DNA of 64,000 nucleotides from Stachybotrys elegans (Eukaryota; Ascomycota; Sordariomycetes; Hypocreales; Stachybotryaceae). This document shows, one piece after another, positions 22,509 through 34,371 of the stretch (position 1 is its first letter; every line of letters begins with the position of its first letter). The position numbers were made by a program, and so were the translations under genes. The DNA is taken from positions 3,968,001 through 4,032,000 of the forward strand of contig JAGPNK010000001.1 of NCBI GenBank assembly GCA_020746835.1, read 5' to 3'. Below the pieces are notes generated by a model. The model was not told the origin of the DNA and did no database searches. It saw only the letters and a list, made by a program, of their open reading frames with translations.

Positions 22509-25500
22509 TCATCCCGTCACTCGTCGCACCCACAGTGAGGACGATTCAAACTCCGAGTCTCGCTCCAGCCTCTTGTAGGCCAGGTGCAGCTTGAGCCCCA
22601 GATCGTACTCTTCGCGTTGGACTTCGGCCAGCTCTTCCTTCAGCTGCTCAACCTTCAACTTCTCCGACTCGCGCCTGCGGAGCACCTCGGCGCTCGCCAG
22701 TAGGTTGTCGGTCGGCATGAGCTCCGTCATCTGCTTGATGCTGCGCGTGATATTGACTCGGCGGTAGGCCAGAGACTCGAGTCGCGCATTCAGCTGTCCG
22801 ACGCGATCAGCCGCTGAGAGCTCAGGTGGTGCGGGAGGAAGGGCCTTGCTGGTGGACATGATGGAGATGGCTGGCTCGTCGCTGTTGGGATCGGCAACGG
22901 TGTGGCACAACTCTGTTGTTGTGGCAGGCTTCTCGTGTTCGTGAATGGCAGTGGGGCTCTCCGTGTATGTCGTTTGCATGGAAATGACGATAGGTGCCGT
23001 CGGATTGATTTTCTGGTTCTCAGGAGGGATAGGTCTCGTGCGGTCTAGTACAGAGACAAGTTGTTGTGGTGCGGGAGGGAGCGGCGGGTGCTCCTCTTCT
23101 CCAGACAAACGAGCGGAGTCAGCGTCAGCGCTCGAGGTGGCATAGGTGGTGACACTGAAACGCGAGGGAGGTTGCAGCCACTGCTCCTGCGGGACAGCGA
23201 CGTCTGTGCTGGGAACAGCGGGCGCACTGGGCTCGGGATGGGCCGAGTATACCGAACTTGAAATGGAGGGATGGACAGCGTGCTTGGGGCCAGCCACAGG
23301 CGCGGGTGCCGCTACGGCCGTGATTGACGGTGGTGGTTTTCTCTTGATCGCTTTGCTCGCCTCGGCATTGGCGAGGACTGAACCTGTGGCGGATAGTGTA
23401 GTTGGCGAGGCGTTGGGATGGCCCGAAGTGGGGGATAGCGAAACAGGTGATTCGACATAGGGTGGGCTGGGGTACGACAGGGCAGCAACTTTGCTGGTCT
23501 GGGCTGTTGGGTCGCTGTTCGTGTGGGAGGGCTTCATGCCAGCTGACCCAGATGGCAGGAATCGGCGGAGCGCGGCTACAGGCCCGCCAGCTGTTTCAGA
23601 ATCATGAGGACTCACAGGGGAGACCGAGGCACTAAAGGGCGGGTCTCCGCTACGGCCTGCAGACTTGTTCAATCTCGGGGATACGCTGAGCGGCGCAACG
23701 GCTAAATTATCTCGCAGAGGCTGCAGCAGCGAGGTGCGACCACTAGCTCCCTGCCACGGAGGGCGCGTCTCCAACGGATCGGGCTTGGATCTCGCCAGCT
23801 GCTGCCTGACGCGCTGGCCAAACGTGGGTTGCGAGTCGCCTGCACGAAGGGGTGGCGCGCCGGTGCTTACCGTCGTCGTAACACCATATTCGCGGTCCTG
23901 CATCCACGAGTCCACAGAAGCCGAGCCACTGGGCGCGTTCAACCTGACGCCTCCGCCGCGGGAGACCTGAGGATGAGTAGCCTGCCGTTTATCCCGGACT
24001 CTATCCTTGGACTTGGCTTCCCGATTCGCAGCTGCGGCTGCTTCTAGGTTCTTGCGACGGTCGCGTCGCATTGTAGGGATGCTGCTCTTGCCGGTCGAAG
24101 TAGGTGATGTCGCGTTCCTCGGGGAGAGCGCTGCCGCGTGACCTTGCGGCTGCATCCGACGTTGACCTGTCCAGTAGAATTCGTCATCGTCGTCGATGGG
24201 TGAGACCTCGTGTGTATATCTATCCCCAGAAGTACGTCATTAGCCACGGATCTTCCCACATGTTATTGCTTGTGTCGCCTGCGGCCATGCGAGTCGATCC
24301 AATTCCGTGTCTCAGAGATGCGCAATGTCTCGAGAGCATGAACTGCAGCACTCCGGCCCGCTCCTCAGAGAGGATGACCACACAAAGAAGAAAAACCATA
24401 ATGCTCTGGGTTCGACATACCCATCTCGCGCGTTCAGATCCGGCGAACTTGGCGGGGAGATTTGCTCTAGAACCCCCTGCCCGTACATCTCTCCGTCGAT
24501 CTCGCTACTGGAGGAAGTTGGCGACAAGCGATCCGGGTCGGACCAGGCAGGGAACTGGAAATGGCGGGGTGCTGATAGCGGTGGCGGTTGTTGCGACGGC
24601 TGCGACGGTGCGAGGCTCTCGGCCTTGGAATTTTTGGGGGGCAGCTGAGGTCGACGATGGACGGATGAGGGGGGTTGTAGGTCGTTGTCCTCGTCGCCGG
24701 CTTCCTCGCTTTCAGAAGAATCGGTAGATGGAGATCTGCACGTTGGAAGAAGGGGGGACGGACGTCAGCAAGCTCATCCCGGATAAACTTCTTTTTTTGG
24801 TAAACGCGGCATGACAGAACGGGGATGTAAGGCAGCGTGCAAGGCAAGGGAGGGTGATGGAGGGACTGGACGGGGGCTTCGATTTGAAGCGGAGCAGGGC
24901 CCATGAGCTTGGGCATCGAGTCCACTGCATCCTTCTTCAGGGCGTCCGTCGGCGGCTTCGTTATTAGAACAGCCCCGACCAATGGGGCCTTTCTTGCTGT
25001 CCCAAAGTCTGCTTCTGCGAGAACAGTTCGGTGCCGCCGTAGGAATATGAGTTTCGTACATGGTTGAGTATGACGTCGAAGGGGAGTGCGGAAAGGAAGG
25101 GAAATAACGATTTCCAAATGGAAAAAAAATAAAACGGCGTGCACAGATGACAGGTAAACTTCCGGCATCCAACTGTCATTGGCAAATGGTAGACCAGGTC
25201 GACACTTGTCGAGCATAACGTAAGACCCGCTGGCGAACGCACGCCGAATGGGCGACATAATGACTGATGACTGACTTACACTTGACCTGACTTATCTTGG
25301 GGCGGCCGAGGAACCGTCTTGCCTCTTCGAACCTCGTATCGATGGGGCGCGTCGGATTGGCTGAGAGTGTAGAGAAGGTTGTCAAAGTCGCTTTGCCAGT
25401 CTGTCTTGTCCCTGCTGTCGATGTGTCCATCAAGATGCAGATGTAGTCCTCCCTTGTTGAATGGGACAATGCGATGCTTATGGGGCAGAAAGTCGGGCGT

Positions 25501-25533
25501 GGTGCTTCTCAAACGGTCCCACATGGCAGGCAT
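22509..25533 (-). CDS. Large fungal protein with C-terminal coiled coil, unknown role
   Basis: No family was recognised. A frame-consistent model uses exons 25533-25280, 25229-25060, 25008-24789, 24735-24421 and 24219-22509, giving about 889 residues. The first exon (MPAMWDRLRSTTPDFLPHKH, then DWQSDFDNLLYTLSQSDAPH) and the segment VMLDKCRPGLPFANDSWMPE look conserved. The middle is acidic and Ser/Pro-rich (TDSSESEEAGDEDND, VSPIDDDDEFYWTGQRR), followed by a basic stretch (MRRDRRKNLEAAAAANREAK). The last 110 residues form a coiled coil rich in Leu, Glu, Lys and Arg (LNARLESLAYRRVNITRSIK to LKLHLAYKRLERD). The exon borders at 25008-25060 and the GTTTAT donor at 24788 are the weak points; the intron there may instead span about 24987-25168. 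The first (GTAAGT, 50 bases) and last (GTATGT, 201 bases) introns are better supported. The mostly disordered layout suggests a scaffold or cytoskeletal/regulatory protein, which is a guess. Confidence 0.72.
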
Positions 25534-28344
25534 GTTGTTGTCGGTTGATCTTCGCAGCGAGTGTGGCAGCTTGTCAGAGCCTGACCAGGCTGATCAGACG
25601 AGACGAGACGAGACGAGAGGGGCCGGACGGGAGGGGAGACGGCCAAGCAAGCTGGCCAAGGTGTCGTCGAGAACAATGACTGAAGAAGCGGAAGATGCAG
25701 ATGGGCCACGGGGCAAGGCGATATAGATGTAAAAAGGCCGTTGTCGTGCCTACCTTCCCGCCAACCCAAATGACTCGTAGATACCTACGATACCTAGCCA
25801 GCTAGGGAGGGCAAGGGAAGGAGCCTAGTACTGCAATAAGAATGGGTGTTAGAGGTGGAAGGGGCGGGCGGGCAGAAGCTGCCGCAGTGGAGTAGCGTAA
25901 AATGGGGAACAGTAGACGAAGAGAGAGAGCAAAAGTGAGTGCTCGACACTCTGATTCAGCCTCGTCTGGTATGTAGAATGGGAGTGGAAAGAAAAAGAGA
26001 GAAATCAAGAGGATGAAAGGAGAGAGGATAGTGAGGTTCGGGGGCGGCACGTAGTAAGTAGTATCTAGGTGATATCGCTGGTTATGTTCAATATCAAGAC
26101 TTGGTCAAGGGGGTGTGGTGGTTCCTCGGCCAGTCGCTTAATCATTCGACAAGACATGCGCTCACACAGACGAGAGAAGCGGAGCGACGGTATACAATGC
26201 AATGCAGGAGCACGGGAAAGCTGGCAACGTGGAGGCGAGCGGGTAGGAGGGCGCCAGCCTAAGTCTAAAACGCCGGGCCGGTCTGCTTTGACAGTCCACG
26301 CCTGAAGCCTGGAGGCGGCGGCTATAACATGACTACGACTGTCTAGGTCAATTTTAGGACCAGTGACGATATGTTTATTTTGTTGGCTAAATGTCGAAGC
26401 GCGGCCGCTCCATCTTGACTGGTGTGCGTCGCACCTCGTACGGCTATCGTGAGAGCCAAAGGCGAAAGGAGGGCACAGCTAGGGATTCATTGCATCCTGA
26501 GCATTTGTGCGCGCACACCATCAGACCAAGGGGGGCACGGCAACGAATAGTAACGGCCGGGGCATCTCGTCTCCTGCGGCACCCTCGTCACACGCCTCTT
26601 CCCTTGACGTCGACCATGGCGGCCAAGACAATGTGCACGCCTTGACATAGACATATACGCAAACATTCCGTGACACCAACAGCCGGGTTGGAGCCTGCCT
26701 TACACCACTCTCGTTCCTTTTTAGGTAGTCCATGCGTCTGTCTATGTTGCGTGCCTCCCGAGAAAGGACCAGACCTGCGGCGCAGAATCGAGCTGACCAC
26801 AGCCCTCGTCCTCCAGCCTGCGAGTAACGACAGGGCTCAGTAGTCAGTCAGTCCTACCTACGCAGCCTCTCCTGTCTCTCCCGTTTTGTTTTGTTTCCGC
26901 GGTTGGCATCCATATCTAATTAATCCTTTGCGCCCCGTCACCTCCTGTAAATCTCGTTTGATGGTGATCCCCGAAATGTCTATATTATCCAGCTCATCTC
27001 GTGCCGTGGAATAATATGCTGCGTCTTGCCGGCGGGTTGTGGTTGGACAGCCTAGCCTTTACCCGTAGCCACTAAAATAAGGGCGCTGCGTGGCGCTTTC
27101 CGCCGCAACAATCAGCTCCAGCAGAGGCCACTTGCAGCCGCCGACGCCAAAGAATCCATCGACAAACTTCCATTGCCTTGCTGCGTTTGGCTGCCGGTGC
27201 TCGTGCTCGCGACGACATCACAAGAATAGCGGAAACCAGACCAGCGTGTAATCCGCCGGGCAGGATCCATGCCATGGCCAATCGTTCCCGGCCGAGCTCG
27301 TCCTCGCCTCGCCCACTGACAAACACCCACGGCGAACCCATCGCCTCTGTTGCGAGCGCCAAGCGCCCTGCCGCTGCCACCCATGTTTGACTGCCCGGAC
27401 CTCTTGGGGGCCTGCAAGGGTTCATCTCGGGTCGATCCATCCATGTCTCCATGTCTCAGGGACACTCAGCAGCTGTGGCTCAGAGCGATTCACCTCCAAT
27501 ATAACCGTGTAGATTGAACTAATGTCGCTAACGTGTTACAGCACCTGGGTGCCCACCGCCAATGATACTGAGCAATCAAATGCTCAATGGAAAGCCAGCC
27601 GCGACCAAGCATTCGTTTCTTCTCCTCCGATCCAATCATCTGTTGTGCGCCGATATACCCAGCTACCTATACTGCATACAGGCATTGCATTGTCAGACAC
27701 AACCCTGAACCGGCCCTGGCTCTGGCCCTGGCCCAGCTCCAAAATGGTTGTTTGGGGGCACGGAAGCTTGTCAGCCCAAGTCGCTGAGGCTCGAGCGTCG
27801 TTTCGGATCCCGGGTCTCTGCACGAGGTTCTCGCTCATGAGACGTCTTCCGAATATACTCGTCGCAGGAGGCGTCATGATGGCGGCATAGGTGCACTCAG
27901 CTATAAGGGGCCGATAATTACTCACACGGCTAGCAGCAGGGCTCGCAGCTATCTGATGGACTATTTGCAACGCTCCCTCCCACGCTACACTCTACGTGCA
28001 GTCACGACGACGCCTCGGAAATTATCTGACCACCTTTTTACACGAGAGAATGGCACCTAAATCTCACCATTGTCATAAACCTCCCCTGAGAGCCGGACTA
28101 TGTTGCAACAGGATGATTATGTGCAGCAAAAGGCTCCGTTCGTAACATTTGGTCGAATCAGCACGCGCCATCTGGATCGCAGACTTTACCCCAGCAAGAG
28201 ATCAACGGAGCCTCTACCGTCGATCCCCCTCTGGATTTAATTTGCATGATCTCGAAATAGCAAATACAGTAATGTATGTACGTACGTACCACCACATCCC
28301 CGTGCAGGGGCCAGCAATGGCCCACATCCGATGGATGATCCAGG
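25534..28344. other. 2.8 kb gene-free stretch
   Basis: No convincing gene is present. It contains an AGACG pentamer repeat at 25596-25619, the promoter of the minus-strand coiled-coil gene and a stretch of ordinary composition. The frames of about 120 residues at 27072-27452 (-) and 27522-27890 (+) / 27584-27970 (-) oppose other open frames and carry no motif. Confidence 0.5.
25596..25619. repeat. AGACG pentanucleotide repeat
   Basis: Four or more tandem copies of AGACG occur just upstream of the minus-strand coiled-coil gene, within its probable leader. Confidence 0.8.
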
Positions 28345-29556
28345 TTATCTCCAGTTGGACAAGATGGTGTCGCCATCCTTGACGCCCGCTGCCTGGTTGC
28401 CATAATCCCACAGCAACTTCATTTTGGCAACGTCTCTTGTTTCCTTTGCTGCTGCTTTCTCGTCTGAGCCGTTCAGGTACAGCGGCTTGCCCTTGGGAGG
28501 TTCAATCTCAAAGCATGCTCGGATAACATCCTTGGCGCTCTTTGCCGTCGTTCGGAACGGTCCATTGGGGTTGCGTGACACCACAAATGGACCCAGGAGA
28601 GGCATGATGAACTTCATCTTGACATAATGAAAGACGAAGTCGCCTCTCCGGCCAAGATCGGACGCCATGCCACCCGGATCGAGTCCCAGGACCCTGATGT
28701 TGGATAAGTTGGGGTCCTGAGCGATACGATGTGCCAATTCATGCCTGGTAAGGGATTAATGTCAGCATCAGAGCAACACGCCGGGGGGACGCCCTTTGAT
28801 ACGCACTGAAACATGACAGCGCAGAGCTTGCTGGCGCCGTATCGGCGGTACCCAGAGTACCAGCTGGAGTCATCGTCGGGGGTGCTCCATTTCCCTTTCG
28901 CCAGGGCGTCCAAGTCGGGCAAAAGGTTCTGCCATTTTGGATCTGCATAGGGTTCATAGCCGCCCGCCTTGTTGAACTCGTCATCTACGCTAGGTGGATG
29001 TCAGAAGAAATCCTATCGGGCCATGACCGGGCGGTTGCTTACTCGTGTGACCAGCTGCCTATCAGTAGGATCCGGCCATGTTCCGGGTCCATGCTCTGAA
29101 GGAGGAGAAGGGCCAGCAACACGTTGGAGAGATAGTTGACCTGCCAGGTCATTTCAAACCCGTCCTTCGACATGGTCTACTGCACAGTCAGCCGCGTCAT
29201 GGGTGTACGGAGCACTTCCGGTGTCTCCTTACAATCGTTGTATGCTCCTGGTACCCGGCGTTCAGGATCAAGGCCCTGATCCGGGGCAGTTCACCTGTGG
29301 CAACCCTTTGGTTCACACTGTTTGCGAACTTGCGCACACTTTCGAGCGAGCTCAGGTCAAGCTCGAGGATCTCGCTCCGGTGGTTGGAGGAGGCTGCTTT
29401 AGCAAGAGCTTTCTTGATCCCCGTTGCTGTAGTCGCTTTGCGGACCGTGTAGAGGCCGGTGTAAGCCGACGCCAAGTGCGGCGTCTGGAGGATCTGCCCC
29501 ACCGTGGATGTCCCCAATCCTCCATTGGCGCCGGTGATGATGATTGAGCCCTTCAT
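28345..29556 (-). CDS. Short-chain dehydrogenase/reductase
   Basis: There are four minus-strand exons: 29556-29233, 29176-29043, 28989-28807 and 28744-28345, with introns of 53-62 bases, giving 346 residues. The N-terminus has the NAD(P)-binding motif TGANGGLG (from Thr8), then LDLSSLESVRKFA (the Asp after strand 4) and ALILNAGYQ (the NAG motif). The catalytic pair is Tyr203 and Lys207 in YGASK, with Ser in ILLIGSWSHD upstream. LGLDPGGM follows, the post-catalytic P-G step. It resembles retinol-dehydrogenase/WW-oxidoreductase-like fungal SDRs in length and motif spacing. The substrate is unknown. The third-exon acceptor was chosen at CCTAG|CGTAG because the nearer AG creates a stop. The C-terminus (NGSDEKAAAKETRDVAKMK) is typical of these SDRs. 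No biosynthetic partner gene is adjacent. Confidence 0.92.
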
Positions 29557-30020
29557 CCTGACAACGTATGGTGTTTCGAGGCGAATATTGAAAGGCGGCA
29601 GTGTAGCCTAGGGAAACTTGACCTGGTCTTATGGGCGCCATCGCCCATGACTTCTCCGCTCCGGCGGCCAGGAGGATTCGGGACCAGATATAATTCCGCC
29701 TTTCCAATGTTACTGAAGGGCAGTATATGCCATACTCTTTTAGTTGGTCATGTCTCGATGTACTAACAAATGGCTGAGATGAGCCACCATTCTTTTGCGG
29801 AGATTGCGGAGATTAGGCGCCGCTCCACGTGTTTTTGCATTTCCTATTTTGGAACATAAGACGAATCATTGCCTTTTCTCAGAACCCGTACGACGGCTAC
29901 TGAGGTGCTGCATAACAAGATACATTTGTTGCGAGGAGATGTGCCATGACCAGAGCTCGTTTGGTTTTTGTTTGTTTTTGGGGGGTTTTTTGCTTGGAAA
30001 GCAATGTGTTCATTTTCCCT
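29557..30020. other. Intergenic region upstream of the SDR gene
   Basis: It holds the SDR promoter side and the 3' end of the Cys-rich gene, including a T-rich run at 29960-29995. No gene is seen. Confidence 0.5.
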
Positions 30021-30389
30021 TTACACAGCAATTGTAAACCACAGCACCACGGCGCAACACAGCATTGCATAAGCCGCACTGCTCATCCCCCGTCCCAGAC
30101 CGCCGCTGCCGCTGTTGCTGGACCCGTGGACGCTTCCATCATGCTCGATGCTAAAGTCATTCGTCAGTCCTGCCGGTGCGCAGACGGTCCCCTCGGCACA
30201 GTCGACGACGACGCTCCATCGGCCGCTCGCGCACCGCTGCCAGGAGTCGGTCATGCAGTTCCATTGGCCCTCGTCGGAGCACTCTGAGCCTGCGGGCTCG
30301 TCCCGGCGGGATGGTGCATGGGCAGCTGATCTGGCGACGAGGGTATGTAGGAGCAGGACGGTGGGCGTGTGTAAGTGGCAGAAGCGCAT
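30021..30389 (-). CDS. Small Cys-rich, probably GPI-anchored surface protein
   Basis: The gene is a single exon of 122 residues. The N-terminus (MRFCHLHTPTVLLLHTLVARSAA) is a signal peptide. Residues about 37-75 hold six cysteines in the pattern ECSDEGQWNC...SWQRCASGRWS...DCAEGTVCAP, which resembles small fungal chitin-binding (CBM19-like) modules. A Ser/Gly-rich link (GSSNSGSGG) leads to a C-terminal hydrophobic tail (AAYAMLCCAVVLWFTIAV), as expected for a GPI-anchor signal. It probably sits on the cell wall or plasma membrane. The start is the first ATG giving a signal peptide; longer upstream frames use no ATG. The chitin-binding suggestion is tentative. Confidence 0.75.
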   Translation of the reverse strand: MRFCHLHTPTVLLLHTLVARSAAHAPSRRDEPAGSECSDEGQWNCMTDSWQRCASGRWSVVVDCAEGTVCAPAGLTNDFSIEHDGSVHGSSNSGSGGLGRGMSSAAYAMLCCAVVLWFTIAV

Positions 30390-31637
30390 TTTGGTAGGAC
30401 TTGGAAGACAGGAGCTGCTGGGCGGTTGGGGTTTATTGCGGATACATGCAAGACGTGGGCAGACTATTGAGAAGGGGTGTGTGTTTTGTTTTTGTTGCGA
30501 AGAGAATGTGAAGGAAATATAGCACACGCATGCATCTTGGCTTACAGGGACAGTCCTTCACGATGTAAAGGCGGTATTGAATTGCTGCCCAGTAGTGGAG
30601 ATGATGCCATTGACGTGGGTGCAGCTCATTGGGTCATGCTTCCATTCTCCTGTCCATATGATTAACAGGCACATGAAAAAGAACTAGGAATGCTAAGGAT
30701 GAAAATGAAATGAAATGAAACGCTCACCGCAAGTGCAACAATGATGTGTGATCTCGGACGTGTAGGTGCTATTGAATGGTCTCACAAGTCTGCCTACCCT
30801 GGAGCATGATAGGCGCGGCATGCAAGGGCAGGGCCCTCTGTACACCGCTCGAGATGGTTCTTTTTCTTCTTCTTTTCTTCTTTTCTTTTTTCGGTGACAG
30901 GTGCGGGTTGGATTAAGCTATTACTCAGACAGTTTGGTTCTGGGTTCTAGGTCCTTTCTCTTTATGGTGTCTCCAAATCATAACTGTGACGAGGCGAAGC
31001 GCCCTACAATGGCCAATTCATCCGCGCATCGCCATATGCACTCCCTTATGAGACGATTGCCTTGGAAGTGGCGGTTATATAGGGGCGATGGGAGACATAG
31101 TTGTGCTATCTAGTAAAACAATAAAGTCGTGATGTTAATTAACATGAGGGTTGAAGTGGTAAGTTTACACCGCCACATACAACATACAGGTGCTGCGCCA
31201 CAGGCCTTGCGTCTGCACACCATCGAGGCAGATGGACCCACTAATATCGCTCTACAGAATAGCCCGGAAGGAGCCGCCAAGGTACCTGTGGGTGGCTGGT
31301 TGGCTGCCAGTGGGCCCCACTTCCCATCTTCCCAGTCACGCACGCCAACCACCACATTTTGGGGCGCTTCCAGCCATCGCGATTTCAAGATGCAAGCCAC
31401 CTTTAAGTCAACCACCACCAGCAATATCCCAGCCATGGCCACCTCTCTCCTCTTTGCCTCCGACCTCGTGGCGTGTCGATCTCTTGCGGGCTTTCCCAAG
31501 AATATTTATTTACCTTTTGCCATCCTTGGTCTTTTTGGTTGACAATCCCGCCTGATATATTATATTACCTATTGCCTTGTTCAACAAACAAGCTGTGCCG
31601 GCAGCATTCGCTGTTAGCGGCACGAGCCTCCCCAATA
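30390..31637. other. Divergent intergenic region between two surface-protein genes
   Basis: About 1.25 kb separates the minus-strand Cys-rich gene and the plus-strand Ser/Thr-rich gene. A TTCTTTTC tract lies at about 30860-30892. A GAAATGAAAT repeat occurs near 30700. No gene is seen. Confidence 0.5.
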
Positions 31638-32303
31638 ATGCGCGGACCCCAGTTCTTCCTGTGCCTCGGCGTGGCCGCTGCCGCTGCCCTACCGCGTCAA
31701 GAAGTCAACATCCGCGGGGCTTCGACGCGGGATGCCGACAGGCCGAAGTATTCCGTCGTGCCTCTGGAGCCTGGTCCTCAGCCTGGCCAGGGCGGCGGCT
31801 CGCAGGAGGGCAATGACGGGGGCGAAGGCAATGGCGATGTGGGCGGAGATGATGGCGTCGTCACGGTGACACAGACGGTCGTCCACACGCCGGAGCCTTC
31901 TACGCACTACATCACGCGCACGCAGGGGACGCAGACCGTCACTCGGCCTGTCCCTACGACAGTCCACATTATCGATATCGGCGAGGATATCGAAACAAAG
32001 ACGGTCACTGTCGTTCCAACGCCCTCCAGCACCAGCACCTCGACTACTCTCGTCTCCTCTACGAGCCCACCAGATACCTTCATCTCATCCATCTCTCTCC
32101 CTTCCGCCACAGAAACCCCTTGTACCAACACCACGACATCTCCTCTTACTCTTACCACCATCTCCTCCTCCTTTACTCTGAGCTCCTTTTCCACCATCAC
32201 CACGCAGCCGAGCTCATCCAGCACCTCCACACCATACGATAATGGCCAATGGCACACCACGTATCCCTCATGGAACGGCACCGCAGTCTATCGCCTGCGC
32301 TAA
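31638..32303 (+). CDS. Secreted Ser/Thr-rich protein
   Basis: The gene is a single exon of 221 residues. The N-terminus (MRGPQFFLCLGVAAAAALPR) is a signal peptide. A Gly-rich stretch follows (GQGGGSQEGNDGGEGNGDVGG), then repeated TVT/VTQT units (VVTVTQTVVHTPEPSTHYIT). The second half is almost entirely Ser, Thr and Pro, as in heavily O-mannosylated cell-wall or surface proteins. The short C-terminus (NGQWHTTYPSWNGTAVYRLR) has no hydrophobic tail, so a GPI anchor is not expected. N-glycosylation sites (NTT, NGT) are present. The longer frame to the left does not start with ATG near a signal peptide. The family is not recognised. Confidence 0.75.
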   Translation: MRGPQFFLCLGVAAAAALPRQEVNIRGASTRDADRPKYSVVPLEPGPQPGQGGGSQEGNDGGEGNGDVGGDDGVVTVTQTVVHTPEPSTHYITRTQGTQTVTRPVPTTVHIIDIGEDIETKTVTVVPTPSSTSTSTTLVSSTSPPDTFISSISLPSATETPCTNTTTSPLTLTTISSSFTLSSFSTITTQPSSSSTSTPYDNGQWHTTYPSWNGTAVYRLR

Positions 32304-33144
32304 GTTGCATATCTACATGTTTGGGCATTTTAGCCGGCGTTATGAAAGGATCTAATGGGAGCGGCATGTGTACTGATTTACGAAGCATAATGGGACCCTG
32401 GACAAGGCCAGGAACAAAGAATAAGGGGCATTTTTAGAGCATGGAGCGTGGTACAGCACACATGGTGCAAGGGCAGCCGTGAAGACGTAAACCAAGCGCT
32501 GGGACGCGGTGTACGAGAACATGTACGGTAGCACAGTTAGCTGGAAGAGACCATCAGCAAGCTTCCATCCCTTCCATCCGTCCCTTGCATGTTTGCGTGG
32601 CGCCGCCCGTGGCCCGGATCCAACCATCATCATTCGCCCAAGTTTGCTTACGCCGCGAGCCTATTCATGCAGGATGCCGGCGGTGAAGGGGAAAAGAAGG
32701 TTCTATCGAGGCACCATGCACCAAGGTGTTACACCGGGACAGTGCCGCGGTTCCCGACACCTCTAACAGCCCTACGCATGCATGCATATGTTTGCTGGTG
32801 CAGCGGCCTGCTCTGCTGCTGAATATGGGAGGTGGATGGAGTGAGGGTTCAGGTTCACGGTTGAGGCTCATGGTGCATCGTCCGCGAATGGGCGATGCGA
32901 TAGAAGCACAAATACTCGCAGCCTGCCCGTTGTTCCCGTTGTTCTTGTTCGCCGTGCACATCAACAATACAACACGTCTCTCATCTCTGAGTTTGGCAAC
33001 ACGCATCCCTGTGTCGCGTTCACCCATACATAGCCCTGCCAGGCTGTCACCACATACCTTGACAATCACAATATACCCACGACTCTTGCTCACGCACAAA
33101 CTCTCCCAGCGCCCCGAGAGCTCAAAAGACACATCGACGTCGCC
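32304..33144. other. Intergenic region
   Basis: It holds the 3' region of the Ser/Thr-rich gene and the upstream region of the small membrane protein. No gene is seen. Confidence 0.5.
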
Positions 33145-33411
33145 ATGGATACCGGGCTTATTCGTCCCACTGGCCTAGGAAATGAACACAGCGCCGAGGA
33201 CATGGGCTTCCACTCGCTATCAGGCAACCCAGACCACCAACGACAGACAAACATAGTCATCGCCGTCTTCTGCACCAGTCTCGTGGCCGCCGTGGCCTTG
33301 ACCGTCGCGGGCTTCCTCCTGCGGCGTCGTTACCGCCGGAAGCGAGCCGCAAAGGAGGAACGAGTCAAGACGGCCGTTCGTTTGGTGGGCAGACAGCAAT
33401 GGGGTGCCTGA
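33145..33411 (+). CDS. Small single-pass membrane protein
   Basis: The gene is a single exon of 88 residues. The start context GCCATGG is good. A short polar N-terminus (about 36 residues) is followed by one membrane helix (IVIAVFCTSLVAAVALTVAGF, about 38-58). A strongly basic stop-transfer stretch follows at once (LLRRRYRRKRAAKEERVK). This predicts an N-out, C-in single-pass protein. No family is recognised. Frame, start context and charge asymmetry support it, but its small size leaves doubt. Confidence 0.55.
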   Translation: MDTGLIRPTGLGNEHSAEDMGFHSLSGNPDHQRQTNIVIAVFCTSLVAAVALTVAGFLLRRRYRRKRAAKEERVKTAVRLVGRQQWGA

Positions 33412-34371
33412 TCACGGAACAACGACGGATAGAGCTTGCAACATGGGATGAGTCACACTGCGGTGCTCATCTCGACACTAGGCTACAAACTGGGACAAAG
33501 CCGTGAACGCCCGAAAACAATAGCATTTGGGCACTATTCACGGCAGCAAACGGGCGTTACGGAGAACGGGATTGAACAATAGAGCGCGAGGTGCGCTGAA
33601 TAGACGGGACTTGGGATAGAATACACGGGTGATGCACATGCTATAGCATAATATATTTTCATATAAGTATCATCTGGTCTGATGGGTTTGCCGTTTCTGT
33701 CTTGTCGCCTCGCTTCACTCTCATCCTTTTCGTTCTGACACCTGTTCCATTACGAGACGATATACAACTCATCATGCTTGGTATTCACCCTCTTGATGCA
33801 CAGACGAGTTAGAAACTGAATCCCCCGGTAGAAGCAAAACAACAGGCGCTGAGAGCCAGCCCACCGCGTGGCAGAGGCAGCACCGGCCCAGCGCAACGAC
33901 GCCAAGGAGAGATCTAGTCTCTGGCGCAAAGGCATCGTATCAAACTATTTGTTTCTCGCAAATCTCCCCATCGCCTGCTCGAGGCGAAAAGGATTGCTCG
34001 AAAAGTACAGCAAACAGCACCTTTCAACCCCCCCCCCCCCCCCCCTCTCCACCTCCTCTCAGACCTGGAGCTCTGAGAAGAACCCATCTCTCGCAATCAC
34101 CTGCTCGGGCATCTCCGATGATCCATTACGTCTGATTTGGTTTGTTTGAAAGCTGAACCAACATCTGCTGTTCTGATTGGGGGGCAGCCGCACCCAAGCC
34201 TTGGAACCCCGAAAAGCAAACATAAGTTTGCATGCAGGTTTGTGTCTTCAGCTCAGCTGAATCCTACAGATTTCTGACGCATATAAGACGCCCGACCGAG
34301 CTGGCGCCCATCAGGATCATAGCCCGCGCATCTTCAACTACTAGACTACTGTGCGCTTTACAACCAACAAT
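33412..34371. other. Intergenic region with poly-C run
   Basis: No gene is seen. A run of 18 cytosines lies at 34028-34045, about 330 bases before the next start codon. Confidence 0.5.
34028..34045 (+). repeat. Homopolymer C18
   Basis: It is an uninterrupted run of 18 C in intergenic DNA. Its exact length may be affected by sequencing or assembly. Confidence 0.9.
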
